Shown here: positions 44,920-55,614 of the stretch, one piece after another | Position numbering within the stretch: position 1 is the first letter of the stretch | Layout of the letters: each line of letters opens with the position of its first letter | Source: Lunularia cruciata | Taxonomy: Eukaryota; Streptophyta; Marchantiopsida; Lunulariales; Lunulariaceae | Direction: 5' to 3' | DNA: 64,000 nucleotides | NCBI GenBank assembly: GCA_948567375.1 | Contig: OX419755.1 | Coordinates: 71,800,944 to 71,864,943, forward strand | Position numbers and translations under genes: made by a program | The notes under the pieces: generated by a model | Database searches by the model: none | What the model was told of the DNA's origin: nothing | The model's input: only the letters and a program-made list of their open reading frames with translations

Positions 44920-45125
44920 GGATGGTCATTTGTGCATTTTGGAGATGAGAAAGATGTTCCCATGTGGCATCATGAAGTGAATACCCTTTCCAAAGGACCT
45001 TTTATTCTGTATTTTATTGGCGGCCTTGTTGAATGCAACGACGTGCAAGGATACGATCAACTTCATATTCCTCATGATCATTGATAGGGACGGGAGGAGG
45101 AAGAGGTTGGACACAAGAGGGAAAA
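44920..45125 (-). pseudogene. E3 chromodomain, with stops
   Basis: Minus strand reads NDHEEYEVDRILARRCIQQG, then after stops KVLWKGYSLHDATWEHLSHL. It is very close to the E2 copy, which confirms common family membership. Two stops fall in the linker between the halves. Confidence 0.85.
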
Positions 45126-45142
45126 GAAGATGGATTAGGGAC

Positions 45143-45322
45143 TATAACACCCATTTGTGTATGTGTGTGGTATTATGATATTTAGCTTGGTATTAAAAAT
45201 ACTTGAGAGATATTATTTATATAGAGATAAATGATTCTACATTAGTCATGATTAGCTCAAGTTAGTCATAGGTAAGATAATGGAGACCTTACTTTAGAAG
45301 AAGTGGAAAAGATGAGCACCAC
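45143..45322 (+). repeat. Truncated E5-family LTR inside E3
   Basis: About 180 bp match the first part of the E5 LTR (TATAACACCCATTTGTGTATG to AAAGATGAGCACCA). At its left it joins sequence corresponding to about 12845 of E2, at its right to RNase H sequence corresponding to about 15015 of E2. The intervening integrase core and part of RNase H are missing, so an LTR insertion was followed by a deletion. Confidence 0.85.
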
Positions 45323-45560
45323 GTTAATTCCTTTCTGCTGTATTTAGTTTACAAGACACAAAGGCAATGGGATGCAATCCATCTGTGAATTCCTTTTGCA
45401 ACACAGCTCCAATTGCAAAGTTAGAAGCATCAAAATCAACCACATATGGTAGTTGAGGATGATATGGTTGAAGAATTAGTCTTGAAGACACCATATATTT
45501 CAGCTTTTGGAATGAATCTTTGTGCTTGTTGGTCCATTAAAAGCTTGAGTTCTTCCCCAA
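45323..45560 (-). pseudogene. E3 RNase H, 5' part only
   Basis: Matches 15015-15230 of E2 by eye (GACACAAAGGCAATGGGATG and GTTAGAAGCATCAAAATCAA words). The C-terminal part is deleted at the LTR fragment junction. Confidence 0.7.
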
Positions 45561-46440
45561 GAGATCGGTCAATGGTGCGGCCACATAAGCATGATAGTGG
45601 ATGAACCGTAGTTAAAAGCTAGCAAATCCATTAAATGCCCATCCGTTAGTAGTATCCTTTGGAGTAGGCCAATCAGTGATGGCCTTGATTTTCTCCACTT
45701 CCATCTTGATCCTCTCCAATGAGATCTTTTGACCCAAGAAGGTAACTTCCTTTTGCCAAAAGTCACACTTTGACTTCTTCCAATAAAACTTCCACTATTG
45801 TAGTTGTCTTAAGACTTCTTGCGAGTGATTCACATATTCTACCTCTGTCTTATTGTAAATTAAGATATCATCCAAGAATGCCACCATGTACCAATCCAAC
45901 AAACCATCTAACACCAAATGCATATGATCCATGAAGACTGTTGGAGCATTAGTGAGCCCAAAAGGCATAACTCTCCACTCAAAATGTCCATACCTTGTGC
46001 AAAAGGTAATCTTTTGCACATCCTCCCTATCAATAGGGATTTTCTAGTAGCCATTGCAAAGATCCAACTTGGAGAAGTATTGTGCTCTACTCAATTGAGC
46101 AAGCAAGTCATCAATTTAAGGCAAAAGGTATGCATTCTTCATTGTTTTTTTTTTGAGTCCACGGTAATCAATACAAAAACAAAGTCCTCCATCCTTCTTT
46201 AGAATAAATAATATTAGTGCTCCCTAAGGAGATGTACTATGTCATATGAAATCCTTCTCCAACAACTCCATGAGTGTTGTTTGTAACTCTTCCAACTCCT
46301 TTGATGAGAGCCGATAGATTGTTCTACTCATTGGAGTATTCCTTGGTAATAACTCAATCTTGAGGGCATACCACAATCAAAGAGTTATCCTTTTGGTAGA
46401 TCATCCAGAAACACATCTACAAAACCCTGAACTATTTGAT
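45561..46440 (-). pseudogene. E3 reverse transcriptase remnant
   Basis: Frame 46019-45795 reads [20 protein letters not shown] and [20 protein letters not shown], with FLDD intact, and 45766-45569 continues the connection. The N-terminal part is frame-shifted (46020-46440). Close relative of the intact E2 copy. Confidence 0.83.
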
Positions 46441-46499
46441 CAACCATTGCTTGATGAGCTCTTGACTCTCCTCAGATTTTCCTTGTGCAATCGGCTTGA

Positions 46500-46820
46500 T
46501 CCACATCACAAAAATAGACTTATCTTCTTCTAAAGCTTGCTCTATAGCTGCTTCACGGAAAAACTTCCCATCTAAGGACTTATCTTCCTTCAAGGTTTGC
46601 TCTATGGCTACTTTCTTGAAAAACTTGCCACCTTGGGACTTCATTTCCTTCAAAGCTTGCTCTATGGTTGCTTTCCTTACAAACTTCCTATCTTGGGACT
46701 TCTCTCCCTTCAAAGCTTGCTCTATGGCTGCTTTCTTTACAAAATTCCTATCTTGGGACTTCCCTCCCTTCAAAGCTTACTCTATGGCTGCTTTCTTTAC
46801 AAACTTCCCATCTTGGGACT
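46500..46820 (-). repeat. 60-bp tandem repeat encoding a 20-residue unit, about five copies
   Basis: The period is exactly 60 bp, so the reading frame is kept. Units on the minus strand read, in order, NFVKKAAIEQALKGEKSQDR, KFVRKATIEQALKEMKSQGG, KFFKKVAIEQTLKEDKSLDG and KFFREAAIEQALEEDKS. The unit is amphipathic with alternating Lys/Glu and would favour helix. It lies between protease and RT. E1 and E2 have about one unit, so copy number changed within the family. Confidence 0.92.
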
Positions 46821-46899
46821 GGCTATTCTTAAGTGTCTTACTCAAAGGTGCCAAACAACTTGATTAGAAATTCCTACCTTGGTGTTGTACTTGAATTTG

Positions 46900-47260
46900 T
46901 TATCGGGTCCAATCAAATTGATCCTTATGACATTCAAGCCAAGATAGCCCTAGAATGACATCATAGTGTAGAGGTGCAGCTAGAAACCTCATACACTCCA
47001 AATAATCCTTCCCAATCTTGAAGGTAACAAGATACAAGGTACGGAGTGCAGAACTCTTTCTACCATCCGCTATCATCAACATACTTCCAATTATTGGTTT
47101 GATAGAAATACTCAATTCTTTTGCTAATTTCATAGACATGCAATTCTCTAAACTTACAAAATCAACCAAAATCCTACAACCATGATCAAATATTATACCT
47201 TGCAAGTGAAGCAAACTTGCATAGGTTGAGCTTTCAATCCCATTGGAACTAATCAAGTTT
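46900..47260 (-). pseudogene. E3 aspartic protease, inactive active site
   Basis: Frame 47256-46900 is open for 118 codons. It begins HGCRILVDFVSLENC, where the Asp is kept but the following two residues of the Asp-Ser/Thr-Gly triad are Phe and Val, and ends LHYDVILGLSWLECHKDQFD, the conserved protease C-terminal block. Both changes are single-base substitutions in the codons. Otherwise the domain is complete. Confidence 0.85.
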
Positions 47261-47308
47261 CTTACATGCGGCTTGAAATCTCTTAATGGGATTTGTTGTT
47301 TCCTTGAT

Positions 47309-48440
47309 TCATGTGTTCCATGAACTCCATCTGGGCAATTTATTGATGTTGCACATTCTTAAGTGGACATTAGCAATGTGATGTCCAACTTGGTGACAAT
47401 AAAAACAACCACCATTTTGTTGCAATCTTTCTCTATCCGCTAAACCAAGTGGTCTCCGTTGAACAACCTCAATCTCCATTGGTGCCGGTTCTTCCACCTG
47501 TGTGTAATGTACTGGTAGGTTCTATGTAGATCAAGGTCAAGACCAAGTTGTCACAACTAAGGAATCAAAGCGCTTAGCCAATTACATGGCTTATTTTACA
47601 TTTTGTGGCTCTCGCATGATCACCTCCAATTTGGTTCATGACTTCAAGCCCCTCACAAATTGATCCAAAACTTCACCGTCTTATATATCTAGAATGTGCA
47701 TGATGATGTTTTGGAATTGCATGATTTAGCTCCTTATAGAGCCAATCTACTTCAACTCTGCCAACTTATCTCATGCTTCTCGTGTGGCATTTATAGCTTG
47801 AAATTGACCAAGTATTGCATTCTTGAATTTTGCACACATCAAGGTTGGTACAATAATTTGTGGTTGAGCTTGTTCTACTCGGAATCACTACCAAATTTTT
47901 GCCATGCCATCCAATTTACTAGAAGCTAAGAGAATTTATCTTTTTTCATCTTGAAAATTGGTAGCTTCAAAGTAATGTTCAGAGTCAAACAAAAGATTCT
48001 CCACTATGTTGGGAGATTTTTGCCTCAAAAACCTTGGGTTTTGGAAATCAGATTTGATCTTCTACACCTTGAATTAGTGCTTTCTCTACATGTTCTTGTT
48101 ATTGATGGTCTTGTTCATCCAACAATCAAGTAAGGTGCTCAATTTGTTACTGCATAGCAATGATAACGTCGGGTATTGCTACCATGGCTACTACTCTATC
48201 CTATTACTCTCAATATATCTAATTTATTAACACTAAGATGCATCACATCCATCATTCTCCATAAGTTACAATTGGAAGTATCTAGGGTTTCATAGACAAG
48301 GTGATTGCATGCATAAAACCTTGCCCAAAGTGTGAGGTGATGAATTGTATGAAATGATGCTTATGTAGTAAGTAGACACAAAAATCCCAATGGTTTGGTG
48401 GAGATGGATTTTGTGGTCCATAAATTCAATCCATCCCATT
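47309..48440 (-). pseudogene. E3 gag with degenerate zinc knuckle
   Basis: Frame 47497-47309 has EEPAPMEIEVVQRRPLGLAD and the zinc knuckle CFYCHQVGHHIANVH, where the final Cys of CCHC is not in place. The upstream capsid region (47500-48440) is in short frames, homologous by eye to the two E1 gag fragments. It lies directly downstream of the primer site at 48444-48456. Confidence 0.75.
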
Positions 48441-48443
48441 CCT

Positions 48444-48456
48444 ACTCTAATACCAA
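48444..48456 (-). other. E3 primer-binding site
   Basis: Minus strand next to the 5' LTR reads TTGGTATTAGAGT, one mismatch from TGGTATCAGAG of initiator tRNA-Met. Confidence 0.8.
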
Positions 48457-48888
48457 TGTAAAAGACCAAGACCAAAGAGAGAAATAAGAGAATGGAAGAT
48501 CACATTGGGACACTTGAATGTGTGTAAACTCCAAATGCCTAGCATGAGCTTTGGTTTGGGTATTTATACGGAGCATACAAGGCTCTTGAGAAAATTCTCA
48601 AGAAGCTTCCTTGAGTCACTTTTTTGGAGTGCAAGCCAAGTTAACAAAAAATTTTCTCAAGAAGCTTCATTCTAGAAGTTGCCTACTTGGCTTGCAAGCT
48701 AAGCTAGTTGGAAGCTTCTAGAAGCTATCTTCTAGAAGCTACTTACTTGAGGTGCAATCTAAGCTAGCCAGAAAGCCAAAAATTCCAAAAGGCTTCCTAT
48801 ATACTTCTAGAATATTCTAGGCTCATTTGGCATATTCATTACTTCACTAGCACTAACTAACTTCATTGCTAAACTCCATATTGTTACA
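48457..48888 (-). repeat. E3 5' LTR
   Basis: 432 bp, plus-strand ends TGTAAAAGACC and ATTGTTACA. Element-orientation TATA word at 48568-48561. Contains GAA 48711, TTC 48716, GAA 48721 and TTC 48804, GAA 48809, TTC 48814. Confidence 0.92.
48711..48816. promoter_or_regulatory. Heat shock elements in E3 5' LTR
   Basis: Contiguous three-pentamer sites at 48711-48723 and 48804-48816, plus a TTC/GAA pair at 48730-48737. The sites lie 145-250 bp upstream of the TATA word in element orientation. Confidence 0.62.
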
Positions 48889-48893
48889 CTACA
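48889..48893. repeat. E3 target-site duplication, right copy (CTACA)
   Basis: Matches 44521-44525 exactly. Confidence 0.92.
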
Positions 48894-49472
48894 ATTGTAG
48901 TTCCATGATTCATACAAATGGTAAGTACTCAATTGCTACTTCCTACTTCAATAGAGGGTTAATATAATCACTTGAGAGGAAACTCTGACTATTGAAATTA
49001 CTATTTGGACCTCAAAAGCTATTACTTGTTGATAATATTCTTCACCAAAATTGCGGATTACAAAATCTCTAAACATCACTTTTGGTCTAATCACATAACA
49101 GATTTCTACTTGCATGTTAAAAAGGAGAGGATTTAGTGTATTCAAATCCATTGCATCATAACTGAATGTAGATTGTCAAATCCCACTCTTTATCGTATAT
49201 CACAATCACTATGTCCATGAACTCTACTCTAAAATGATAAACAAGATATACTCTCACTTGCTCACATTGGATGTATATAATTTTGATGTGGAATGGATCC
49301 AACAACAGAAAGTAGTGTGTATGCAATTATCCTTTAGGTGCTTTCATCCCATCCTCTCTCTAAAAAACCCCCAGTCCATTAATTGCACTACATTTTCTTC
49401 CCTAAAAATTATTCAATCTTAATAGCCCGCGTTCCTCCAAGAGGGCTGATCCACTCTCTTGGATTAAAACAT
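48894..49472 (-). pseudogene. E4 leader and 5' part of gag
   Basis: Continuation of E4 beyond E3 up to its primer site. The frame 49151-48948 gives 67 codons without a recognisable motif. The assignment rests on position only. Confidence 0.45.
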
Positions 49473-49486
49473 GTACTTTGATACCA
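49473..49486 (-). other. E4 primer-binding site
   Basis: Minus strand reads TGGTATCAAAGTAC adjacent to the 5' LTR, one mismatch in the first eleven bases from the initiator tRNA-Met complement. Confidence 0.8.
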
Positions 49487-49487
49487 T

Positions 49488-49944
49488 TGTATATTCCAAG
49501 GATAGGAGAACCCTCAAGAGAAAAATAAAGCTTCAACACTCAATACTTTGATGCCCCAAAGGAGCACCTTGTCTTTATTATATAGGAAAGAGGATCCCCT
49601 CAAAGGAAGCTCCACCCTTGGATCATATACATGGATTGGTGACATGTCAATGTGCTCCACCTTTAGATTAATTGCATAGATAGGTGACATGTTGGTCCTT
49701 GTCCTATTAGGTTGGTTAAAAAAGTTTGATCAAAGAGGATCTTTAGGGAATCTACCTATAGGAAACTCAAAATTGCATGGGTGAGGTACGATTAGAAAGC
49801 TCTTGATGAGACAAACATTTAGCGGAAGTATTCTTCTGGTGATAGCTCTATCTAATCTATTTATTTTGTCATACATAACATCTTTCCAAATGTTACCAAG
49901 CCAATTTCCACCTCTAGATAATGTATCTAACTACTTGTATTACA
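49488..49944 (-). repeat. E4 5' LTR
   Basis: 457 bp, plus-strand ends TGTATATTCC and TGTATTACA, pairs with 39405-40030. Confidence 0.85.
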
Positions 49945-50529
49945 CCGTGTCCAAGTCCAAGACACTAGTACAACTCTTCTATAGAGATGATAAAATATTT
50001 TATTAATGCACATGTTACAAATTGCTATTGTTATCCAAGGTTCTAAAAACCTAAAAGTCTATTAATGGCCAAGCATGTAATCATCAAAGCTCTTTTTCTC
50101 TCTTGTCTACTTAAGCTAGCACACATGGAGAACTCCGGTATTTTATCTCCCTCCATTTCCTCTTCTCTAACTAATTCATTTTCTTCTTCCCATATATTTC
50201 TTCTATTAATAAGAAAATTATCTAAAATGATACAAGTATGATCCACCTCAATAGATATCTGTTCCACTTGAATTCTTGTACCATTAGTTCTTGTAATGAA
50301 TACCATTTTCTCTTTAAAATTCCTATATAATGCTCATTGATTACCTTGGTCCTTGCTAGACATTTATTGAAATCTACTCTATCCGGGGAGCACTGTACTT
50401 TAAATGATGATACCAAGTGGCTTATGGGAGTATAACTCAAATCACCTAACATGTATTGGTGATGTTTGAATGAGTCATTAGCTCCTCAATAGTTCACATC
50501 TCTCCATAGTGGAGATTTTTGAGGACAAG
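49945..50529. other. Unresolved sequence right of E4
   Basis: A minus-strand frame of 87 codons (50306-50043) with an acidic stretch is the longest. No domain is recognised. Confidence 0.35.
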
Positions 50530-50755
50530 TCATATCATGGCAAGATTTGGGCATCCTTTCACACAAATTAACTCATGAACATGAACTCAACCACACAAAA
50601 ATATCCAAAAGTTGAAATGAAAAATTAGAAATTCTAGTGGTCATATCATGGCAAGATTTGGGCATCTTTTTACACAAATTAACCCATGAACATGTACTCA
50701 ACCACACAAAAATATCCAAAAGTTGAAATGAAAAATTAGTAGAAATTCTAGTGGC
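50530..50755. repeat. Two-copy tandem duplication, period 111 bp
   Basis: TCATATCATGGCAAGATTTG starts at 50530 and 50641 and both units run on nearly identically to TTCTAGTGG; the second has a short TAG insertion. Few differences, so this is the most recent local duplication in the window. Confidence 0.92.
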
Positions 50756-53700
50756 TATGAAACAAAAACTTACCACCTGAGAAATGTATAATCTGTCTCA
50801 TATCATTGCATACAATTGTCCATTTATAGAATAAGACCACTTCTTTCTTAAGTAAATTCTTTGTTGGTATTAAGTTGTTGTGCTAATGGGAATAATGTCC
50901 CATTGAATAGTCCTACATACCCAAGAAATCGTTTCATAGCAAAAACTTTTTAAATTCTCTCTCTCCTCCACATTTGGCCATATCACCTACCTTACCATGT
51001 TAGATAAAATGGCACTAATAATTCTCTCCATGAAATTTGTAGTGGATCCTAAACTAATAATCCACAAATTTATTCCCCTTGCAATACATGCTCCATTCCA
51101 TTTATGACCAAATCTGTTGAGCACTATTGCAAGTTAAATTAAAACAGGAATTTGTTTTCTCTCCGCCTCACTCTCTCAACATACCTCATGATCTTGGATG
51201 AGTTCCAACAATGCATAAAATGAATGTACATCCATCATCATCAATTGTTAAATTTTTAAATTTTTATGATTCTAAATTTATGAATAACTAAAAGACAAAC
51301 TCATTGTTTCTATTCTTGTCTATCATGTGCCACTTATCTAACAAATATCTCAAAGAGTAAGCAATTTCCACCACATTAATAAGCATTTTCCAACACTATC
51401 AATTGGGTTGTCTAGGTCACATTCTTGCTCATCTATATTCTTGAGCTCCTCCCATAATCCATCACTACCCATGTCTAACTCCATGTCACACTCACTTTGC
51501 CATTCTAGTTTTATGTATATTTTGCCTTCCCACTTTACAACTTGCAAGTGCATTCATCTCTTTATTTCATTGGTCAACTATTGTTGATTGTTAGTGCAAG
51601 GCATATTGATAATCAAATGGACAATTGATACATAGGTTGTTTGATAATTGTCACAATAGTTATCTTTGATATGTTCTACAAAGGTGATGCTATACAAGCT
51701 CTCACGTGATAGTCCTCCCCTCTCTCTCTCCATTTATCTTCTCTCGTTCATCCTCCCTAATTGTGTTGCCAAAAATCCAACCAATGCTCTTATTCAATTT
51801 CTCTCCTAATACCCAAGTTTTTATGCAAAAAATCAATCCAATTTACTCTACAAAAAATCAATCCACCCACTTTCTTCTCTTGCAAACTTCTTATTCCTTT
51901 TGCACTCTATCTATTTTTATTTTTCATTTCTCTTGAAATTTACACACTCAATTCTCTTTGAATACATATACTTGTTGACTCTCTTGAAATTTCTCTCTTT
52001 TGTTCTCTCTTTGATATCTCTCCCGTCTTCTCTTAGGCTACTCTCAATAGAAATGTATGCATAACTATTTCAAAATACTCTAGTGGTCTCTCTTGAAGTT
52101 TTCCACTCTTTGAATACTTCCAATAGCAATACATGCATAACTATTTGCAGCAAAGCAACATTCATCAAGCACTTGACTACTCCGGTTCAAAGCACTAGCT
52201 CACAAGCCAACACTCTTGGGAAAACTAGATTACTCCAGTGCACTTGGCAAAGCTTGACCCACAACATACCCTCGAGCAACACTCTCACGACTCTCTTGAC
52301 TACTCTGTTCACAAGTCAATGCTTGACCCACGTTCTCAACAAATCTTCTTTACAAATGGCAAAGCTCAACCCAATCTCGTACAAGTTGCTTGTGTGCTTT
52401 GTGATAGTGATGGGTTCATAAATTCTTGGATTCCTGCTAAAATTCATTTTATTTCAAATTTTAAATTGTTAATCAGTTCATAATGACATGATTGCTAAGT
52501 AATTATAATATGGTTACTAAGTACTTAACACCCACAAGCACCATAGTACTGCAAATTTCCAAAGGAGAAAAATTACATAAAAGATTTACAAGGACGGGAG
52601 ACCTTTTGTAGAATCTCTAGGTACCCAATTGTTTTCTAAGTGCCGATTCTATTTAGAATTTTCAACTATTCTCCATTAATTTTCTATGAGAGGTGAAAAC
52701 AGCGTTTTTGAAACCCCTATCCATTTTCAAGATTTACCGGGTTCACTGCCGACTTGACTTCGCAGTGAGCATGCATGCTTATCTACATCACGAAGTCATC
52801 ATTTCAGAGAGGACTATATACCATCCTCTTTAATCCGACTCATAACGAAATTACAAAAGGTCAAAGATTGAGTTCCTGAGTTCTTGAGACGTCGATAATC
52901 ACGTTTATTAGATGAGAGTACAAGATTGTGCAGATTCTGCACGTAGATATCCACTTCAGTGAGTTTCATGTCTATCTGGCGTCAATTAAAATGAAAATGA
53001 ATGTGAGCGAAGAGACTACTTTATCAGATCACCAAATACATATGATGGAATATCAAAACAGGGATCTTCTTTTACGTACCTATAGGACTTCCAGTGGCAA
53101 AGCTTGAGAATTCAACAGTGACTAAAGCCTAGTGGCATTAGTCACTCGCTCACGTCGACATTCACAATTGAAGTTTGAAGAGGGTGGTCTTAACCTCCTA
53201 TTGAGGAAGATCGTTTCTCCAGGAAATGTGATGACTGTAGTAACAAAGGCTAGTATTTCGTTTCCCCTACCTGTGATCCTGTGTTCTATACTCACCTTGT
53301 TTATTATGGCCCGTGAAATTCCAAAAAGCCAGCACTACAACTATAACGCGGTTCCTTTAACATAGTGGAGCGGGACCGGCGCCTTCACGCAAATAAAAGA
53401 GACAGGAAAACACAAGCACACAGTGGACAATGAAAGACCGAAAAGCTCAAGATATTCGATCTCACAAAGCAATTTACAAGAAAGCAGCAAGGAAAATTCA
53501 CGATCCTCCACAAATCGTGTTCTCCTATCCAGAAACTTCAACATATTTTCATGTTGCTAACGCAACATCGTGCTAATACCTCCTGAAGAACATCTCACCT
53601 TGCTGACGAAAAGTCTGCCGGTTTCCTCTCACTCGTTTCTACTATCCGCAACGATCATGCCTGATCTTCTTACGTGGATTGCTCCACTCCAGGAAGACTT

Positions 53701-55590
53701 TCTTCACCGCTGGAAGACAACCCGAGATCCTCAGTTGTCCGCCATGCCTCCTCGGGACCCCGCCTGCAATGTTCCCACATCCATCCCACCTCGTCAATGA
53801 TCGCGTGGGAGGAGCGGGAGCTTTTCTTCGACTCCCATGCCCAAATTAGAGATCTCGCGAGACTTGGCTAGATACAAACACTAAATACCACCTTTTCTTC
53901 AGACCAATTACAACTCCATCACTTCCATCCACGGTAAGGCTGGGAAACTTACAATAAAATGTCGAAATGATTGAGATCAAGATTCAAATAAGAAACTTTA
54001 AAAGTCTTTCGAATATTACATTCCTTTATGTATTCTAATGATTACCAGATGATAAATAAAACGTAGGTGTCAGAATCATGTTTACTAACTATGAACTCGA
54101 ACATCCACCTCAAAATTAGATTACCTGTGGTCCACTAGTGGACCGTTTTAGAGCACCTGTAGTTGAGCACATTAGATAATCACTTCATAATAACAAGAGG
54201 TAAGACTCAGAGCTGTAGTTAGTGTAGCTGTCGTTAGTACTGTAGTTAGTGTCGATAACTGTTGGGACTTGGTATAAAGCTAGTCATAAGCTATTTGTCA
54301 CGATGCTTTGTTCATGTGACGTTTGCTGTTGAATACTTAATACTTACTCCTTGATGTAAGCAAAATGATCCAGGCTTGAGCCTTCTCTCTTTCTGTTTCA
54401 GAACTTTTTGAGCACATTGTTTGCATCGTGCTATCACCTAACTTAACCAAATTGATTGTACCAATTGTATAAAGAGTAGTTCTTGAGGTTTCTTTTTCTC
54501 CTGTTTGGCAAAGATCATTGAATATGGATCTTCAAGTTGGAAGAAAATGAATGAATGTTTGGATGGATTAGAGGGTTTTTATTTAGCTTTTTATGGAGTT
54601 CTAGAGGATCATTCATGAAATATCTTTATGGTGTCCTGTCAAAATTTATTGGGCGGATTTGGAAGTGACTCATTAAATTTTACGGGTTTGTGTCCATTTT
54701 TGTAAATACTTGATTTCTTATTACTTATTTTGTCCAGATTTAAAAGAAATTCATATTATAGTATTTAGACTCATTCAGTCTGCCAGCGGTATATTATTTT
54801 CATGGAACGTCCAGGTAATGGTGGTCACTCAGTTCTAATAAAGATACATAATTTCCGTATTACAATCTTCTATTTCTATTCATATAGTAAACAGTAATAA
54901 TATAGCTACGTTTACTATGAGGTGTTTCTATATTTAAATTTAAAATGACAAAGAGTTTAAATAATTAGATATGATATTCACATAAAAAGCTAAATTGCAT
55001 GGATATACTAAATTTAAATATTAATTCTTTTCAAATCTCTATACTAAATCACAATATCACATAAGCTCTAAAGATAGTTTAGTCCGCCAACCCTATAATA
55101 TTGATCCGAGTCTTTACTAAAGATGATCATAAAATTTACATCTTTTTATAATATACTATTTCATCAAATATTCCATACAATTTTTATGAGATTAGCGCAT
55201 TCTTAGAACTATAACTCAACCTCAGGAAATAGTAAATCCTTTACTATCTACATTGAAACCTCAAATAGTTATCGGGACTCGGTGAGGTGCCAAATACGAC
55301 AAAGCAGGAACACTGAATCGAGAGTCAAATTGTCGTGTATGAATAAAAGTCTCGACAAGTCTCAAACACGAAATGACTAAAATCAAACACAAAGAAAGTG
55401 TGCATACAAACACATCTAAGGGAATACTGTCAAGCTCCACGACGGGTGTTTGTCTAAAAGGTTACTAAATTAGGGAGGTTATTTTTTCTACTATCACCTC
55501 AGTAATATATCAGTAAATCTTGCATTCATATATAAGTTTTGAACACGATGGAAGTGATTTGATTTGAGCAGTTAAGGTATGTTACGGGAA
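50756..55590. other. Long unresolved intergenic region
   Basis: Nothing coding is supported. 51700-52050 is T/C-rich. A 25-bp word around ATGCATAACTATTT recurs at about 52050 and 52130. 52700-53880 is less AT-rich and could be older unique sequence, with small frames (53544-53341 minus, 53570-53800 plus) that match nothing I know. From 53900 it is AT-rich again. Confidence 0.35.
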
Positions 55591-55614
55591 TGGATGGATG
55601 GATGGATGGATGGA
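55591..55614. repeat. (TGGA)6 microsatellite
   Basis: Six perfect TGGA units. The minus-strand frame over them (IHPSIHPS) is a by-product. Confidence 0.95.

Larger units (their letters stand above)
44526..48888 (-). mobile_element. E3: Ty3/gypsy chromovirus inserted in E4
   Basis: LTRs 44526-44864 and 48457-48888 with perfect CTACA duplication. Same family as E1 and E2 by LTR, primer site, pol and chromodomain. On the minus strand: primer site, gag, zinc knuckle, protease, a 20-residue tandem repeat, RT, part of RNase H, then a truncated E5-family LTR in place of the rest of RNase H and all of the integrase core, then chromodomain and polypurine tract. It keeps gag and protease, which E2 lacks, but cannot integrate on its own. 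Confidence 0.93.
39405..49944 (-). mobile_element. E4: Ty3/gypsy element, split by E3
   Basis: LTRs at 39405-40030 and 49488-49944 share long words (GGATCCCCTCAA, GGAAGCTCCACCCTTGGATC, GTTGGTCCTTGTCCTAT). The internal region on the minus strand has an initiator tRNA-Met primer site, gag, RT, RNase H, integrase and a polypurine tract. Element E3 is inserted in gag at 44525. Coding parts are strongly degraded. The outer flanks (ATCCA and CCGTG) do not match, so no target duplication is visible. LTR sequence and pol differ from E1-E3 and E5, making this a third gypsy family. Confidence 0.85.

Noticed and set aside
46496..46867. Plus-strand frames of 123 and 88 codons with internal repeats
   Set aside because: They are antisense shadows of the 20-residue repeat of the E3 polyprotein. 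The minus frame is continuous with the protease and RT context.
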